A stretch of DNA of 64,000 bases, from assembly GCA_964476185.1 (NCBI GenBank), contig CAYYZO010000004.1, positions 31,147-95,146 of the forward strand. Reading direction: 5' to 3'. This DNA comes from DATNBU01 sp964476185. GTDB taxonomy: Bacteria; Desulfobacterota; Binatia; UBA1149; CAITLU01. Made by a program: the position numbers and the translations under genes. Positions 16,361-24,946 of the stretch are shown one piece after another (position 1 is the stretch's first letter; the number at the start of each line of letters is the position of its first letter). Under the pieces are notes generated by a model, which searched no databases, was not told the DNA's origin, and saw only the letters and a list, made by a program, of their open reading frames with translations.

Positions 16361-17278
16361 GTGCTGCTCGACCCTCCGCGCAACGCCGACCTGTACGTCT
16401 CGCGCATGCCCATGCGCCCGGCCCGGATCGCCCTTCCGGTCGGCGGCGGCGTCCTCGTCGCGGGGACGGCGATGGTCTGGGCCTGGTCGACGGGGCTGGT
16501 CGGCGACAGCCGGGAGATGCCGGGCTGGATCCTGGCCTGGACGGGGCTGCTGTTCGCCGCCGCCGGCCTGGTCGTCCTGGTTCGGGCCGGCAGCCACGTG
16601 CTCCGGCAACGCGACGGGCGCCGGCGTGCGGCCCCGTTCGGCGGCCATCGGTGGAGGAGGCGCGTCCTTCTCGACGACTCCCGTCTTGCGCTGGCACAGA
16701 AACTTACGGCCGTGGCATTGCTCGGCGGCCTCCTGCTGCCGATGAACCTGGCCGTCGTGAACCTGCGCGACCTGGTCGACGGGCACGAGATCCTGAAGTG
16801 GTATCGCTGGCTGCCGTTGATCGTCGTCGGCCTGTTCGACCTGGCCTTGATGGCGGCGGCGTTCGCGCTGCTCCGCCAGCTGCTGCAGGCGATCCTCTAC
16901 GGACGCTGTCGTCTGGTCCTGAACGAGGGGCCGCCGGTGCGTCCCGGCGGGGTGCTGGCTGGTCGCCTCGAACTGCCGGGCAGCGCCGCGGGGGCCCGAC
17001 ACTGTGACGTCGTCCTTCGTTGCGTTCGCGAATCTCAGCAGCGTCGAGGGGGCACGGACGACGTCGAGCACCGGGCCGAGTTGCTGTTCGAATCGAGGGA
17101 ACGGCTCGCCGTCGGCCCTTCGGGCCTGGCCGAACTTCGCCTGCCCGTTCCCGTTGAAGCGCCCACGACCGATTTCGAGTCGGTGCGCGTCTGTTACTGG
17201 GAACTGGTCGTCTCGATACCGCTCGAACCGGTGAGTTTCGAGGCCGTGTTCCTCGTGCCGGTCCACGCGACCCCGTAG
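16361..17278 (+). CDS. DUF3592-like membrane protein
   Basis: The protein has 305 residues. Four hydrophobic segments are visible: about residues 22-45, 55-80, 110-135 and 148-175. The C-terminal half (about 190-305) is a soluble beta-rich domain that reads LAGRLELPG and ends YWELVVSIPLEPVSFEAVF, the arrestin-like end seen in DUF3592 proteins. The GTG start is preferred because TATGTT lies nine bases upstream; ATG codons at 16406 and 16412 are alternatives. The role is unknown. It shares a control region with the O/P porin, so phosphate control is possible but unproven. Confidence 0.65.
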   Translation: MLLDPPRNADLYVSRMPMRPARIALPVGGGVLVAGTAMVWAWSTGLVGDSREMPGWILAWTGLLFAAAGLVVLVRAGSHVLRQRDGRRRAAPFGGHRWRRRVLLDDSRLALAQKLTAVALLGGLLLPMNLAVVNLRDLVDGHEILKWYRWLPLIVVGLFDLALMAAAFALLRQLLQAILYGRCRLVLNEGPPVRPGGVLAGRLELPGSAAGARHCDVVLRCVRESQQRRGGTDDVEHRAELLFESRERLAVGPSGLAELRLPVPVEAPTTDFESVRVCYWELVVSIPLEPVSFEAVFLVPVHATP

Positions 17279-17300
17279 GGACGCCGGACGACGCGACGCC

Positions 17301-17332
17301 CGCTCCGGTTCGCGGAGCGAGGAAGGCTCCTC
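17301..17332. terminator. tandem short hairpins between convergent genes
   Basis: CGCTCCG (17301-17307) pairs with CGGAGCG (17313-17319), then GAGGA (17319-17323) with TCCTC (17328-17332). They lie between converging genes. No T-run follows, so termination is only a guess. Confidence 0.3.
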
Positions 17333-17366
17333 GCCCCGCCTTCCTGCTCCCCGGGGTTCGTCCTTC

Positions 17367-18038
17367 TCAGCTCGCGTAGGCGTATTCGCCGCCGCGTTCG
17401 AGCGCGCGGCGATACGCCGGCCGCGCGTGGATGCGCTCGAGGAACGCGATTAGCCGCGGCCGGCTAGCATCGAGTCCCGCGCGCGTGGCCGCTGCTTCCA
17501 GTGGAAAGCTCATCTGGACGTCGGCGGCCGTCATCTCCTCGCCGGCGAACCAGGTGCTCCTGGCGAGCTCGCCCTCCATGTAGTCGAGGTGCTTCTTCAA
17601 CTGCGGTTCGATGAAGGACGTCATCGCGGCCGCGACGATCTTCCTCAGGATCGGCCGCACGAAGAACGGCACCGGCGCCTGCTCCATGCGCGTGAACACG
17701 AGCTTGAGCAGCAGCGGCGGCATCGCGGAGCCTTCCGCGTAGTGCAGCCAGTAGGTGTAGCGAAGGCGCTCGGGGGTGCCGGGCGGCGGGATCAGGCGGC
17801 CGCCGCCGTACGTGTCGACGAGGTACTCCACGATCGCGCCGGACTCGGCGATCGTCCGGTCCCCGTCGGTGACGACGGGCGACTTGCCGAGCGGATGCAC
17901 TTTCGCGAGCTCCGGCGGGGCGAGCATCGTCTCCGGGTTGCGTTCGTAGCGCTTCACCTCGTAGGGGAGTTCGAGTTCCTCGAGGAGCCACAGGACGCGC
18001 TGCGAGCGCGAGTTGTTCAGGTGATGGACGGTGATCAC
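17367..18038 (-). CDS. glutathione S-transferase family protein
   Basis: The protein has 223 residues. A thioredoxin-like N-terminal domain (about 1-80) shows HHLNNSRSQRVLWLLEEL, PLGKSPVV and the glutathione-contact motif ESGAIVEYL. An all-helical C-terminal domain (about 95-215) follows. Active-site Ser/Asn near NNSRSQ replaces the Tyr of some classes, a pattern seen in bacterial and fungal GSTs. It is a cytoplasmic conjugation or peroxide-reducing enzyme with unknown substrate. The GTG start was chosen because GAGGAGG lies nine bases upstream. It follows the peptide transporter on the same strand by 49 bp. Confidence 0.85.
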   Translation of the reverse strand: MITVHHLNNSRSQRVLWLLEELELPYEVKRYERNPETMLAPPELAKVHPLGKSPVVTDGDRTIAESGAIVEYLVDTYGGGRLIPPPGTPERLRYTYWLHYAEGSAMPPLLLKLVFTRMEQAPVPFFVRPILRKIVAAAMTSFIEPQLKKHLDYMEGELARSTWFAGEEMTAADVQMSFPLEAAATRAGLDASRPRLIAFLERIHARPAYRRALERGGEYAYAS

Positions 18039-18087
18039 GGGGTCGAACCTCCTCGGAGTTGGCGAACGATCGATCGTCGTGGCGACT

Positions 18088-19431
18088 TCAAGCACGTTCC
18101 TCCTGCAGAATCGCCGTCTCCCGGTAGCCGCGGCTTGCGATGGCGAAAAGGACGGCGGCCGCCGTCATGAGTCCGGCGAACAGCAGGTAGTAGGCGGTTT
18201 CGCTGATGCGCGACGTCCCGTCGGGATCCTGGATCAGCGCGTTGACGGCCGACGTGAGCAGGTTCCCGGCCGTGATCGACAGGAAATAGAGCGACATCAC
18301 GAACGATTTCAGGGTCCTCGGCGCCTGCGTGTACGAGAACTCGAGGCACGTGATCGACACCAGCACCTCGGCCGACGTGATGAGCAGGTACGCGAGCAGC
18401 TGCCAGCCGATCGATGGCGTTCCGCCCGCGGCGATCACGGACTCGGCCCAAGCCGGGATCAGGAACGCCGGCACGGTCAGGAACAGCCCGCAGGCGATCT
18501 TGCCGCGCGAGGTCACCGTGGTCCGCCGTGCCGCCGCCGGATAGATCACGGACGTGAAGAGCGGCACGAGCGCGAGGATCAGCAGCGGGTTGACGGCCTG
18601 GACCTGCGCGGGAAGCCACTCGACGCCGAGGAAGTGGCGGTTCATGCGGTCGGCCTGCTGCACCCAGGCCGACGCGGTCTGGTCGTAGAGCGACCAGAAC
18701 ACGGCGACGAACACGTAGATTCGAGCGAGGCGGGCGAGGCTCGCGCGGTTGGCCGGCTCGCGCAGCTCGGCGAGGATCCCCGCGCCGGCGGCCGGGACGT
18801 GCACGAAGCGGCGGCGTCCGAGCCAGAACACCCACGTCGCGAGCAGCATCAGCGCGCCGGGCACCCCGAACGCGACGCGCGGTCCCGCGTGGTCGAGCAG
18901 CCACGGCGTCAACAGGCTGGACGCGAAGGCGCCGAGGTTGATCGCGAGGTAGAACCAACCGAACACCTTCGAGAGCAGGTGCGCGCTGCCGGCCCCGAAC
19001 TGGTCGCCCACGTGCGCGGACACGCACGGCTTGATGCCGCCGGAACCGATCGCGATCAGGGCGAGGCCCGTCACGAGCCCTGCGCGCGTGTCGTCGATCG
19101 CCAGCGCGAGGTGGCCGGCGCAGTACACCGCCGAAAGCGCGAGGATGGTGCGGTACTTCCCGAGGACGACGTCGGACAGGAGCGCCCCGAACAGCGGCGT
19201 GAAATAGACGGCCGCCGCGAAGACGTGGAACCATTCGCGCGCCTCGGCGTCCGTCATCGGCGCCGGCGCGCCGGTCGCGTCGAGCAGGTGCCTGGTCATG
19301 AACACGACGAGGATCGCGCGCATGCCGTAGTAGCTGAAGCGCTCGGCGGCCTCGTTGGCGACGATGTACGGGATGCCGCCCGGCATCTCCGGCCCGGGAG
19401 CCGGTGCGGTGCGATACGGGCTGTTCGGCAT
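18088..19431 (-). CDS. POT/PTR-family proton-dependent peptide transporter
   Basis: The protein has 447 residues and about twelve to fourteen helices. The N-terminal signature ERFSYYGMRAIL is the POT family motif in TM1, and FGWFYLAINLGAF matches the TM5 FYxxINxG motif. These MFS transporters import di- and tripeptides with protons across the inner membrane. The start at 19431 fits the TM1 distance seen in homologues. On the minus strand TAGGCT lies eight bases upstream with no Shine-Dalgarno sequence, so the message may be leaderless. Confidence 0.9.
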   Translation of the reverse strand: MPNSPYRTAPAPGPEMPGGIPYIVANEAAERFSYYGMRAILVVFMTRHLLDATGAPAPMTDAEAREWFHVFAAAVYFTPLFGALLSDVVLGKYRTILALSAVYCAGHLALAIDDTRAGLVTGLALIAIGSGGIKPCVSAHVGDQFGAGSAHLLSKVFGWFYLAINLGAFASSLLTPWLLDHAGPRVAFGVPGALMLLATWVFWLGRRRFVHVPAAGAGILAELREPANRASLARLARIYVFVAVFWSLYDQTASAWVQQADRMNRHFLGVEWLPAQVQAVNPLLILALVPLFTSVIYPAAARRTTVTSRGKIACGLFLTVPAFLIPAWAESVIAAGGTPSIGWQLLAYLLITSAEVLVSITCLEFSYTQAPRTLKSFVMSLYFLSITAGNLLTSAVNALIQDPDGTSRISETAYYLLFAGLMTAAAVLFAIASRGYRETAILQEERA

Positions 19432-19439
19432 CGGCGCCG

Positions 19440-19445
19440 AGCCTA
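19440..19445 (-). promoter_or_regulatory. candidate -10 hexamer (TAGGCT) of leaderless POT transporter
   Basis: The minus strand reads TAGGCT then eight bases then the ATG at 19431. Confidence 0.4.
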
Positions 19446-19480
19446 CCAGACCGCCTCGGGCGGGGCGATGCGCGGGCTGG

Positions 19481-19509
19481 TTGACAGGGCTTGCTTGCAA
19501 CGGATACGG
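19481..19509 (+). promoter_or_regulatory. possible promoter of LLM oxidoreductase
   Basis: A consensus TTGACA (19481-19486) is followed after 17 bases by a weak -10 (ATACGG, 19504-19509). Transcription would start at about the ATG at 19517, which has no clear Shine-Dalgarno sequence. Confidence 0.35.
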
Positions 19510-19516
19510 CCGCGGC

Positions 19517-20368
19517 ATGCGCTTCGGCCTGTTCGGCATCAATTTCGGCGCGTGCGCGGATCCGCAGACGGCAGTCGCCGTCGCGCGGGCAGCCGAGCAC
19601 GCAGGGTTCGAGTCGCTGTGGACCGGAGAGCACGTCGTGCTTCCGGACCCGCAGGTCCCGCCGTCACCGGTGCCGGCCTCGATCCCGTTCCTCGATCCTG
19701 TCGTCGCGCTCACGGCGATCTCGCAACACACGACGCGCGTGCTGCTGGGCACCGGCATCATCATCCTTCCGCAGCGCAATCCGCTCGTGCTCGCGAAGGA
19801 ACTGGCCAGCCTCGACGTCCTTTCGGCAGGGCGGCTCGTCTTCGGCGTCGGCGTCGGCTACCTCGAGCCCGAGTTTCGTGCGCTCGGCATCCCGTTCGAG
19901 GACAAGGGCGCACGGACGATGGACTACCTCCGCGCGATGCGCGCGATCTGGTGTCAGGAGAAGCCGTCGTACGACGGTCGCTTCGTGAGCTTCTCGGGCG
20001 TCGATGCGCATCCGCGGCCGCTCCAGCGTCCGCACCCGCCGATCGTGTTCGGCGGGCACACGCCGCCGGCGTTTCGGCGAGCGGTCGAGACGGCGTCGGG
20101 CTGGTACGGGTTCGCGCAGGACGTCGACTCGACGGCGGCGTGTCTCGAGGGACTTCGCGCCGCGGGGCTTCGCGTGCAGCGGCCGTCGGATCTCGACCGC
20201 CTCGAGATCTCCGTGACGCCCCCGGCCGGACTGCCGGATGCGGCGACCGTCGCCCGCTACGCCGATCTCGGTGTCGACCGGCTGGTCCTGATGCCGCGCG
20301 CGTCCACTCGCGACGAACTCCTGCGCTTCGTGGACGAAGCGGCCGCGAAGCTGATCCAGGCGACCTGA
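19517..20368 (+). CDS. LLM-class (luciferase-like, probably F420-dependent) oxidoreductase
   Basis: The protein has 283 residues forming the bacterial-luciferase TIM barrel. It starts MRFGLFGINFGACADP. AEHAGFESLWTGEHVVLP, the cofactor region LLGTGIIILPQRNPLVLAKELASLD and GRLVFGVGVGYLEPEFRALG all match the LLM TIGR03619-like F420-dependent group. FMN-dependent members share much of this, so the cofactor is not certain. The substrate is unknown; relatives act on alcohols, alkanes or terpenoids. A strong hairpin terminator follows at 20413. It is divergent from the peptide transporter. Confidence 0.85.
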   Translation: MRFGLFGINFGACADPQTAVAVARAAEHAGFESLWTGEHVVLPDPQVPPSPVPASIPFLDPVVALTAISQHTTRVLLGTGIIILPQRNPLVLAKELASLDVLSAGRLVFGVGVGYLEPEFRALGIPFEDKGARTMDYLRAMRAIWCQEKPSYDGRFVSFSGVDAHPRPLQRPHPPIVFGGHTPPAFRRAVETASGWYGFAQDVDSTAACLEGLRAAGLRVQRPSDLDRLEISVTPPAGLPDAATVARYADLGVDRLVLMPRASTRDELLRFVDEAAAKLIQAT

Positions 20369-20412
20369 ACGAACCGGAGCGCCGGCGTCCGCCGTGCAGC
20401 CGTCCGCAAAAA

Positions 20413-20443
20413 GAAAGGGCGAAGCCGAACGCTTCGCCCTTTC
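20413..20443. terminator. bidirectional rho-independent terminator
   Basis: A perfect 13-bp stem (GAAAGGGCGAAGC with GCTTCGCCCTTTC) encloses the loop CGAAC. A-rich sequence lies on its left and T-rich on its right, and it sits between converging genes. Confidence 0.85.
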
Positions 20444-20520
20444 CCTTTCTGGTTTTCGCTGAGTGCGCGCGGGCTCCGCGTCCGCGCGAGTCGAGGCGAC
20501 TGCCCGCCCGGTCCGGACCG

Positions 20521-20865
20521 TCAGTACCGGTAACCGTACGGGTACGGCCGGACGATGGGGGCCGGGTAGCCGTACACGACGGGGGGCGCGACGACGGGGG
20601 CCGGGTAATAGACCGGACCCGGGTAGTAGTAGACGGGCGGCCCGGCGACGGCGTTCGCGATGGCCGCGGCGCCGAACAGCGCGCCGGTCACGCCGAGCGC
20701 GACGGCCCAGCCGTTGTTGTCGTAGTAGCGGGGGCCCCCGTAGTACCCGTGCTGGTTGCCCCCGTAGTAGCCGCCGTGCCGGCCCCCGGCTTCCGCCGCC
20801 GAGGCGCCGAGCGTCAGGGCCAGGGCCGTTGCCGCGAAGATCGTGGTCGTCGTCTTGAGCTTCAT
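20521..20865 (-). CDS. small secreted Gly/Tyr/Pro-rich protein
   Basis: The protein has 114 residues. The N-terminal signal peptide (MKLKTTTTIF onwards) ends near ASAAEA then GG. The mature part starts with a Gly/His/Tyr run (GGRHGGYYGGNQHGYYGG), has one hydrophobic glycine-zipper-like helix (AVALGVTGALFGAAAIANAV) and ends in a Pro/Tyr/Val-rich tail (VYYYPGPVYYPAPVV, YPYGYRY). It is exported and may coat or cross the outer membrane. No domain of known function is recognised. The start has GAGGC nearby; the frame upstream does not look like signal sequence. Confidence 0.7.
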   Translation of the reverse strand: MKLKTTTTIFAATALALTLGASAAEAGGRHGGYYGGNQHGYYGGPRYYDNNGWAVALGVTGALFGAAAIANAVAGPPVYYYPGPVYYPAPVVAPPVVYGYPAPIVRPYPYGYRY

Positions 20866-21076
20866 CTTGGCCTCGCTCCCTTTCGGTCCGGATCGTGTCG
20901 GGACGCCCGTCGCCCCGCGGACTATCGACGGCCCGAACGTACGCTTCTTCACCCCTGCGTCCAAGAGAGTTTCGATTTCTTCCAGGCAGGACCCGCGGAC
21001 GGCGCCATCCCCCGACCCGTTCGGGTGGCTGGAGCGAATCGTGGGGCCCGTTCCGCGGGCTCCGGGCGAGAGCGCG

Positions 21077-21703
21077 TCAGGCGCCCTCGAAGAAATCCAC
21101 GTGCCCGGTCGAGAGGTCGTATTCGGCCCCGACCACGATGAGGCCGCTCGACTCGATCAGTTGCTCGAGCAGCGGCGACCCGTGTCGCAGGTGGTGGACG
21201 GTCGCGCGCACGTTCGCGCGGCAGGCCTCGCGCAACAGCGCTTCGTGGTCGTCGGCGAGCGCCGTTCCCATCAGAGGCTCGACCGCGGGTCGCACGGAGT
21301 CGACGATGAAGCGCAGGTTGGCGGACTGCGGCGGCGGACGCCCCTCGAGTTCCTCGACCGTCGCGCGGATCGCCCCGCATTGCGTGTGGCCGAGCACGAC
21401 GACGAGGCTGGAGCCGAACAGCGACGCCGCGAACTCGACGCTGCCGACCTGCGACGGCGCGACGATGTTGCCGGCCACGCGGATCACGAACAGGTCCCCG
21501 AGCCCCTGGTCGAAGACGACCTCGGCCGGGACGCGCGAATCCGAGCAGCCGAGGATGATCGCCATCGGAGACTGCCCGGCCGACAACTCGGCCCGCCGCG
21601 TGTAGCTGAGCAGGGAGTCGAGGCTGCGGACGTTCGAAACGTAGCGCTGGTTGCCTTCGCGCAGGCGCTGCAGGACTTCCGTGGCGGGCAGGGTGTTCGA
21701 CAT
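21077..21703 (-). CDS. beta-class carbonic anhydrase
   Basis: The protein has 208 residues. The zinc site is Cys53 in CSDSR, with Asp55 and Arg57, then His106 and Cys109 in GHTQCGAI. VFDQGLGDLFVIRVAGNI lies between, as in all beta-carbonic anhydrases. It interconverts CO2 and bicarbonate in the cytoplasm. No signal peptide is present. The neighbours are unrelated, so this is likely a housekeeping copy. The start at 21703 leaves the usual short N-terminal helix. Confidence 0.95.
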   Translation of the reverse strand: MSNTLPATEVLQRLREGNQRYVSNVRSLDSLLSYTRRAELSAGQSPMAIILGCSDSRVPAEVVFDQGLGDLFVIRVAGNIVAPSQVGSVEFAASLFGSSLVVVLGHTQCGAIRATVEELEGRPPPQSANLRFIVDSVRPAVEPLMGTALADDHEALLREACRANVRATVHHLRHGSPLLEQLIESSGLIVVGAEYDLSTGHVDFFEGA

Positions 21704-21771
21704 GGATGGACTGCTTAGCAGAGCGCGCGCGGCGATCCCAAGCCGGCAGGTTCGGGCTCCCGGCCGCCGGT

Positions 21772-22230
21772 TCAGCGGAGCGCGTAGAGGTCGTACGCGA
21801 CCCGGCCTTCGGCCGGCAAGGCTTCGCCGATGCCGATGCACTGCAGGCGGTTCAGCCACAGGTACGACGGGTGCCCGGTTTCGAAGCGCGGTGTCGTGCG
21901 AAGCGGCAACCGGGGCGGGAACTCGCCGCGCCGCGCCTTCTCGTAGCCGTCCTCTCCGAGATCGGTGACGCCGCGGTAGAATGCGTAGATCACCGCGTCG
22001 TCCGCCGTGGCGATCGTCACGCGCACGTCGAGCAGGGCGACGCCGTCCCGGCGCACGAGGAGCCAGTCGGCGCCGCTCGCGAGCACGGAGCCGCTGAGGC
22101 GGGGCCCCCGCGCTTCGCCGCCCGAGATCGGGAACACGATGCGAAGGCCTTCGCCGCTTTCCCCGACCATCTGCGGGGCGGCCAGTGTCGCTTCCAGGGA
22201 GCCGAGGTGCTCGAGCGAGGGTTCGAACAT
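21772..22230 (-). CDS. DUF3237 family protein
   Basis: The protein has 152 residues of mostly beta structure with no signal peptide or transmembrane segment. The pattern GPRLSGSVLASGADWLLVRRDG and the end WLNRLQCIGIGEALP with an aromatic-rich close are the DUF3237 (UPF0311) hallmarks. Members are small barrels found near oxidoreductases; no activity is established that I can name with confidence. AAGG lies seven bases before the ATG. It follows the GNAT gene on the same strand by nine bases, so the two are probably co-transcribed. Confidence 0.75.
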   Translation of the reverse strand: MFEPSLEHLGSLEATLAAPQMVGESGEGLRIVFPISGGEARGPRLSGSVLASGADWLLVRRDGVALLDVRVTIATADDAVIYAFYRGVTDLGEDGYEKARRGEFPPRLPLRTTPRFETGHPSYLWLNRLQCIGIGEALPAEGRVAYDLYALR

Positions 22231-22239
22231 GAGCGCCTT

Positions 22240-22791
22240 CTAGACTTCCGTACCCGCTGTGGCCAGCGAAAGCCGCATCACGAGGCGACGTCCCGTCGGC
22301 AGGCCGCGGGCGCGCTCCTCGTCGACGATGCGGGCGACCGCCGGCGCCAGTTCGGTCGGCGCGAGCTCGCGGAACCCGAGGCGCGCGTAGAACGGGGCGT
22401 TCCACGGCACGTCGCGGAACGTGGACAACTCGATCGAGGCCGAGCCGGCCTCGCGCGCCCACGCGATCGTTCGATGGACGAGAGCGCGGCCGAGGCCGCG
22501 GCCACCGTGCTCCGGATGCACGTCGACCTCCTCGAGCCACGCCCCGCCGTCGTCGAGCCGGCGCGCCAGCGCGAAGCCGACGCAGCAGCCGGCGTGGGTG
22601 GCGACCCAAAGCCGCCCTTCGTCGGCGGCGGCCGCCAGGTCGTCGATCGACTGGGTCTCGCCGAGAAACGCGCCGTCGATGCCGGAGCCGCGGAAACGGG
22701 TTGCCGCCGCGATCTCGATCGCGGCAAGCAGTGGAAGGTCCGCCGCGCGGGCCGCGCGAACGTCGTCGTCCTGCCGGAGTCGTCGCTGCAC
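22240..22791 (-). CDS. GNAT-family N-acetyltransferase
   Basis: The protein has 183 residues. The acetyl-CoA-binding motif A is EEVDVHPEHGGRGLGRALV, containing the Q/R-x-x-G-x-G/A pattern (GGRGLG). It is followed by the motif B region NAPFYARLGFREL. Members acetylate amines on antibiotics, peptides, polyamines or amino acids. The substrate is not evident. It begins with GTG 12 bp after the L,D-transpeptidase stop and precedes the DUF3237 gene. Confidence 0.85.
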   Translation of the reverse strand: MQRRLRQDDDVRAARAADLPLLAAIEIAAATRFRGSGIDGAFLGETQSIDDLAAAADEGRLWVATHAGCCVGFALARRLDDGGAWLEEVDVHPEHGGRGLGRALVHRTIAWAREAGSASIELSTFRDVPWNAPFYARLGFRELAPTELAPAVARIVDEERARGLPTGRRLVMRLSLATAGTEV

Positions 22792-22803
22792 CAGGAATCC
22801 GCT

Positions 22804-23691
22804 TCAGCGCGAAGTGATGCGCGCGCGGTTCTGGGCGAGCGCGGCCGGGTCGATCGGTCCTTCCTCCGGACGGATCGCGGCGCTGCGCGGGGCCGGCGCG
22901 ACGCGATGCCCGGCGCGGGTCGTCGGCAGCGAACGCAGCTCGAGGTCGAGCATCGCGTAGAGGTCGCCGACCCACGGGGGTTGGCCCGGAGCGGGTTGCC
23001 GCTCGCCGGTGCGGCGGAAGTCGCGCGGCACGATCACGACGCCCACGTGCCAGAGTCCCGAATCGGCCGTCAGGACGAACAGGTCTTCCGCGGCTTCGTC
23101 GCCGACGGCGACGCAGCCGATCGAACGGTCGCTGCCGTGGATCATGATCGCGCCGCCGAGGTTGCGGCGACCGTCACGGCGCGCCATGCGCGCGTCGAAA
23201 GCGTTCGGATACGCCAGCCGCATCGACACGTGGAACAGGCTGTTCGGGTTCAGCTTGTCGATGTCGTAGATGCCCTCGGGGACCTGGCGGTCGCCCTCGC
23301 GCAACTTCGGGCCCGGGCCGCCGCTGGCCGCGGTCACCGGGATCGTGCGCACGAGGCGCAGCGCGTAAGCGGAAGGGCCGGCGAACACCTGGAGCTCGCG
23401 CTCACGCTTGAAGACGACCAGCTTCGCGCTCGCGGGCGGGTACGCGACGCCGGCCTCGCGGAACCATCCCTGCCAGCGGCGCCGCGCCCGCGGGCCGATC
23501 TCTGCGAGCCGCGTCGCGATCGTGTGGTCGCCCCACGCGAGGTGCGACGGCGGGGCCGGCGACACGGAGACAGGCGCAGGGCGCGGCTGGGCCGCGCGGC
23601 GTGCCCGCGGCTTCTGCCTCGGCGCGCAGGCGCCCGCGGCGGCGACGACGACGGCGAGCATCGCCGCCAGAGCGACGGGGGATCGCTTCAC
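22804..23691 (-). CDS. L,D-transpeptidase (YkuD domain) lipoprotein
   Basis: The protein has 295 residues. A lipoprotein-like signal is present, with hydrophobic stretch VALAAMLAVVVAAAGAC and Cys22 as the likely lipidated residue, followed by an Arg/Pro linker. The YkuD domain (about 90-225) contains the catalytic motif IMIHGSDRSIGCVAV with His185 and Cys193. Such enzymes cross-link peptidoglycan or attach proteins to it in the periplasm; long-loop variants resemble ErfK/YafK. The GTG start overlaps the stop of the GFA gene by four bases (GTGA). Confidence 0.88.
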   Translation of the reverse strand: MKRSPVALAAMLAVVVAAAGACAPRQKPRARRAAQPRPAPVSVSPAPPSHLAWGDHTIATRLAEIGPRARRRWQGWFREAGVAYPPASAKLVVFKRERELQVFAGPSAYALRLVRTIPVTAASGGPGPKLREGDRQVPEGIYDIDKLNPNSLFHVSMRLAYPNAFDARMARRDGRRNLGGAIMIHGSDRSIGCVAVGDEAAEDLFVLTADSGLWHVGVVIVPRDFRRTGERQPAPGQPPWVGDLYAMLDLELRSLPTTRAGHRVAPAPRSAAIRPEEGPIDPAALAQNRARITSR

Positions 23692-24107
23692 GACGGCAGG
23701 CCCCATTCCTCGAACTGCGCCAGCCCGTCCTCGAGCCGGACCCACGACAGCTTGTGCGACGTGTAGATGTGGCAGGTCGGCGTCAGCGCGTTCGGGTCGT
23801 CGAGCGTCGCCAGCGTCACGTCGAGCTCTCCCTCGCGACCGGCGTGGCGGTACGTGATCGTGCTTCCGCACAGCGCGCAGAAGCCGCGCGTGACCAGCTC
23901 CGACGAACGGCACTCGCGAAGCTCGCCCGCGGCGACTTCGAACGCGGCGTCGTCCCAGGTCCCCCACGCCACGAACGGGGCGCCGGAAGCCAGCCGGCAG
24001 CTCCGGCAGTGGCAGAACGCGAGGTTGCGTCCGCCGCCGCGGACGCGGTAGCGCACGGTGCCACAAAGGCAGCCCCCTTCGAACGAGGATCCTTCCGTCG
24101 CGTCCAT
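23688..24107 (-). CDS. GFA-family zinc protein
   Basis: The protein has 139 residues. Cys pairs GCLCGTVRYRV, FCHCRSCR and FCALCGSTI make the two zinc sites of the glutathione-dependent formaldehyde-activating (Mss4-like) fold. True Gfa binds S-hydroxymethylglutathione, but most homologues have no proven function. The ATG at 24107 is preceded by GGAGG at good spacing. It is coupled to the downstream L,D-transpeptidase through a GTGA overlap. Confidence 0.88.
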   Translation of the reverse strand: MDATEGSSFEGGCLCGTVRYRVRGGGRNLAFCHCRSCRLASGAPFVAWGTWDDAAFEVAAGELRECRSSELVTRGFCALCGSTITYRHAGREGELDVTLATLDDPNALTPTCHIYTSHKLSWVRLEDGLAQFEEWGLPS

Positions 24108-24170
24108 GGTCGTTTCCTCCCGGCTCCTCTCTATCACGGCCCCGGGCGCCGGCGGAGCATCCCGGGCCGG

Positions 24171-24911
24171 TCAGCGCGTGATCGTCAGCAGCCGCGAGGG
24201 AAGGATCTTCAGCAGCTGCGCGAGCGGCGTCCACGGCATCCGCGGCACGTACGCGAAGCCGGCCCCGCTTTCGATCAGCGACACCATCGCCTCGCTGCCC
24301 TTTTCCGCCGACACGACGAAGGGCCGGCTCGGCATGTGGCGGTTGATGTCGGTGTCGATGAAGCCCGGCGCGAGGTCGGTGACGCGAATCGCCGTGCCCG
24401 CGACCTCGGCGCGCAGCGCCTCGAGATAGCGCGCGAGCCCGGATTTGCTGGCCGAATAGGCGCCCTGCATCGGCAGGCCGCGAACCGCCGCCACGGAGGT
24501 CACCGCCACGACGTGACCGCGTCCCTGGCGGAGGAACAGCGCGACGGCGGCGTCGATGGTCGCCATCGCGCCGAGCAGGTTCGTCTCGATCACGCCGCGG
24601 TGCTTGTCGAACGCGCCGTGCCCGATCGCCGCGGCGCCGCCGATGCCGGAGTTCGCGACGACGACGTCGAGCCCGCCGAGTTCCTGCGCCGCCTCCTCGA
24701 TCGCGACCGGAACGGACGCGTAGTCGGTCACGTCGAGCCGGCGCACGACGACCTTCGAGGCTCCGGCCCGATCCAGCTCGGGCGCCAGCGTCTCGAGCCG
24801 GTCGACTCGCCGCGCGGTCAACGCGAGCGCATAGCCCCGGCGCGCGAACGCGCGCGCCATGCCTTCCCCGAGCCCGCCCGAGGCGCCGGTCAGGAACACG
24901 GATTTCGTCAT
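24171..24911 (-). CDS. short-chain dehydrogenase/reductase
   Basis: The protein has 246 residues. The nucleotide-binding motif is TGASGGLG (8-15), with NSG near residue 87, Ser139 and the catalytic YSASK (Tyr152, Lys156). TARRVDRL after beta-2 has Arg residues, which favours NADP(H). It is a cytoplasmic oxidoreductase of unknown substrate. GGGAGG lies upstream of the ATG. The C-terminus (RMPWTPLAQLLKILPSRLL) is hydrophobic and resembles that of SDRs associated with membranes or lipids. Confidence 0.9.
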   Translation of the reverse strand: MTKSVFLTGASGGLGEGMARAFARRGYALALTARRVDRLETLAPELDRAGASKVVVRRLDVTDYASVPVAIEEAAQELGGLDVVVANSGIGGAAAIGHGAFDKHRGVIETNLLGAMATIDAAVALFLRQGRGHVVAVTSVAAVRGLPMQGAYSASKSGLARYLEALRAEVAGTAIRVTDLAPGFIDTDINRHMPSRPFVVSAEKGSEAMVSLIESGAGFAYVPRMPWTPLAQLLKILPSRLLTITR

Positions 24912-24946
24912 CGCAACCTCCCGGTTCGATCGCGCGCAGTCGCCTG

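Noticed and set aside
18039..18095. Longer start of the GST gene overlapping the peptide transporter stop
   Set aside because: The extension is not GST-like, and GAGGAGG sits at ideal distance from the GTG at 18038.
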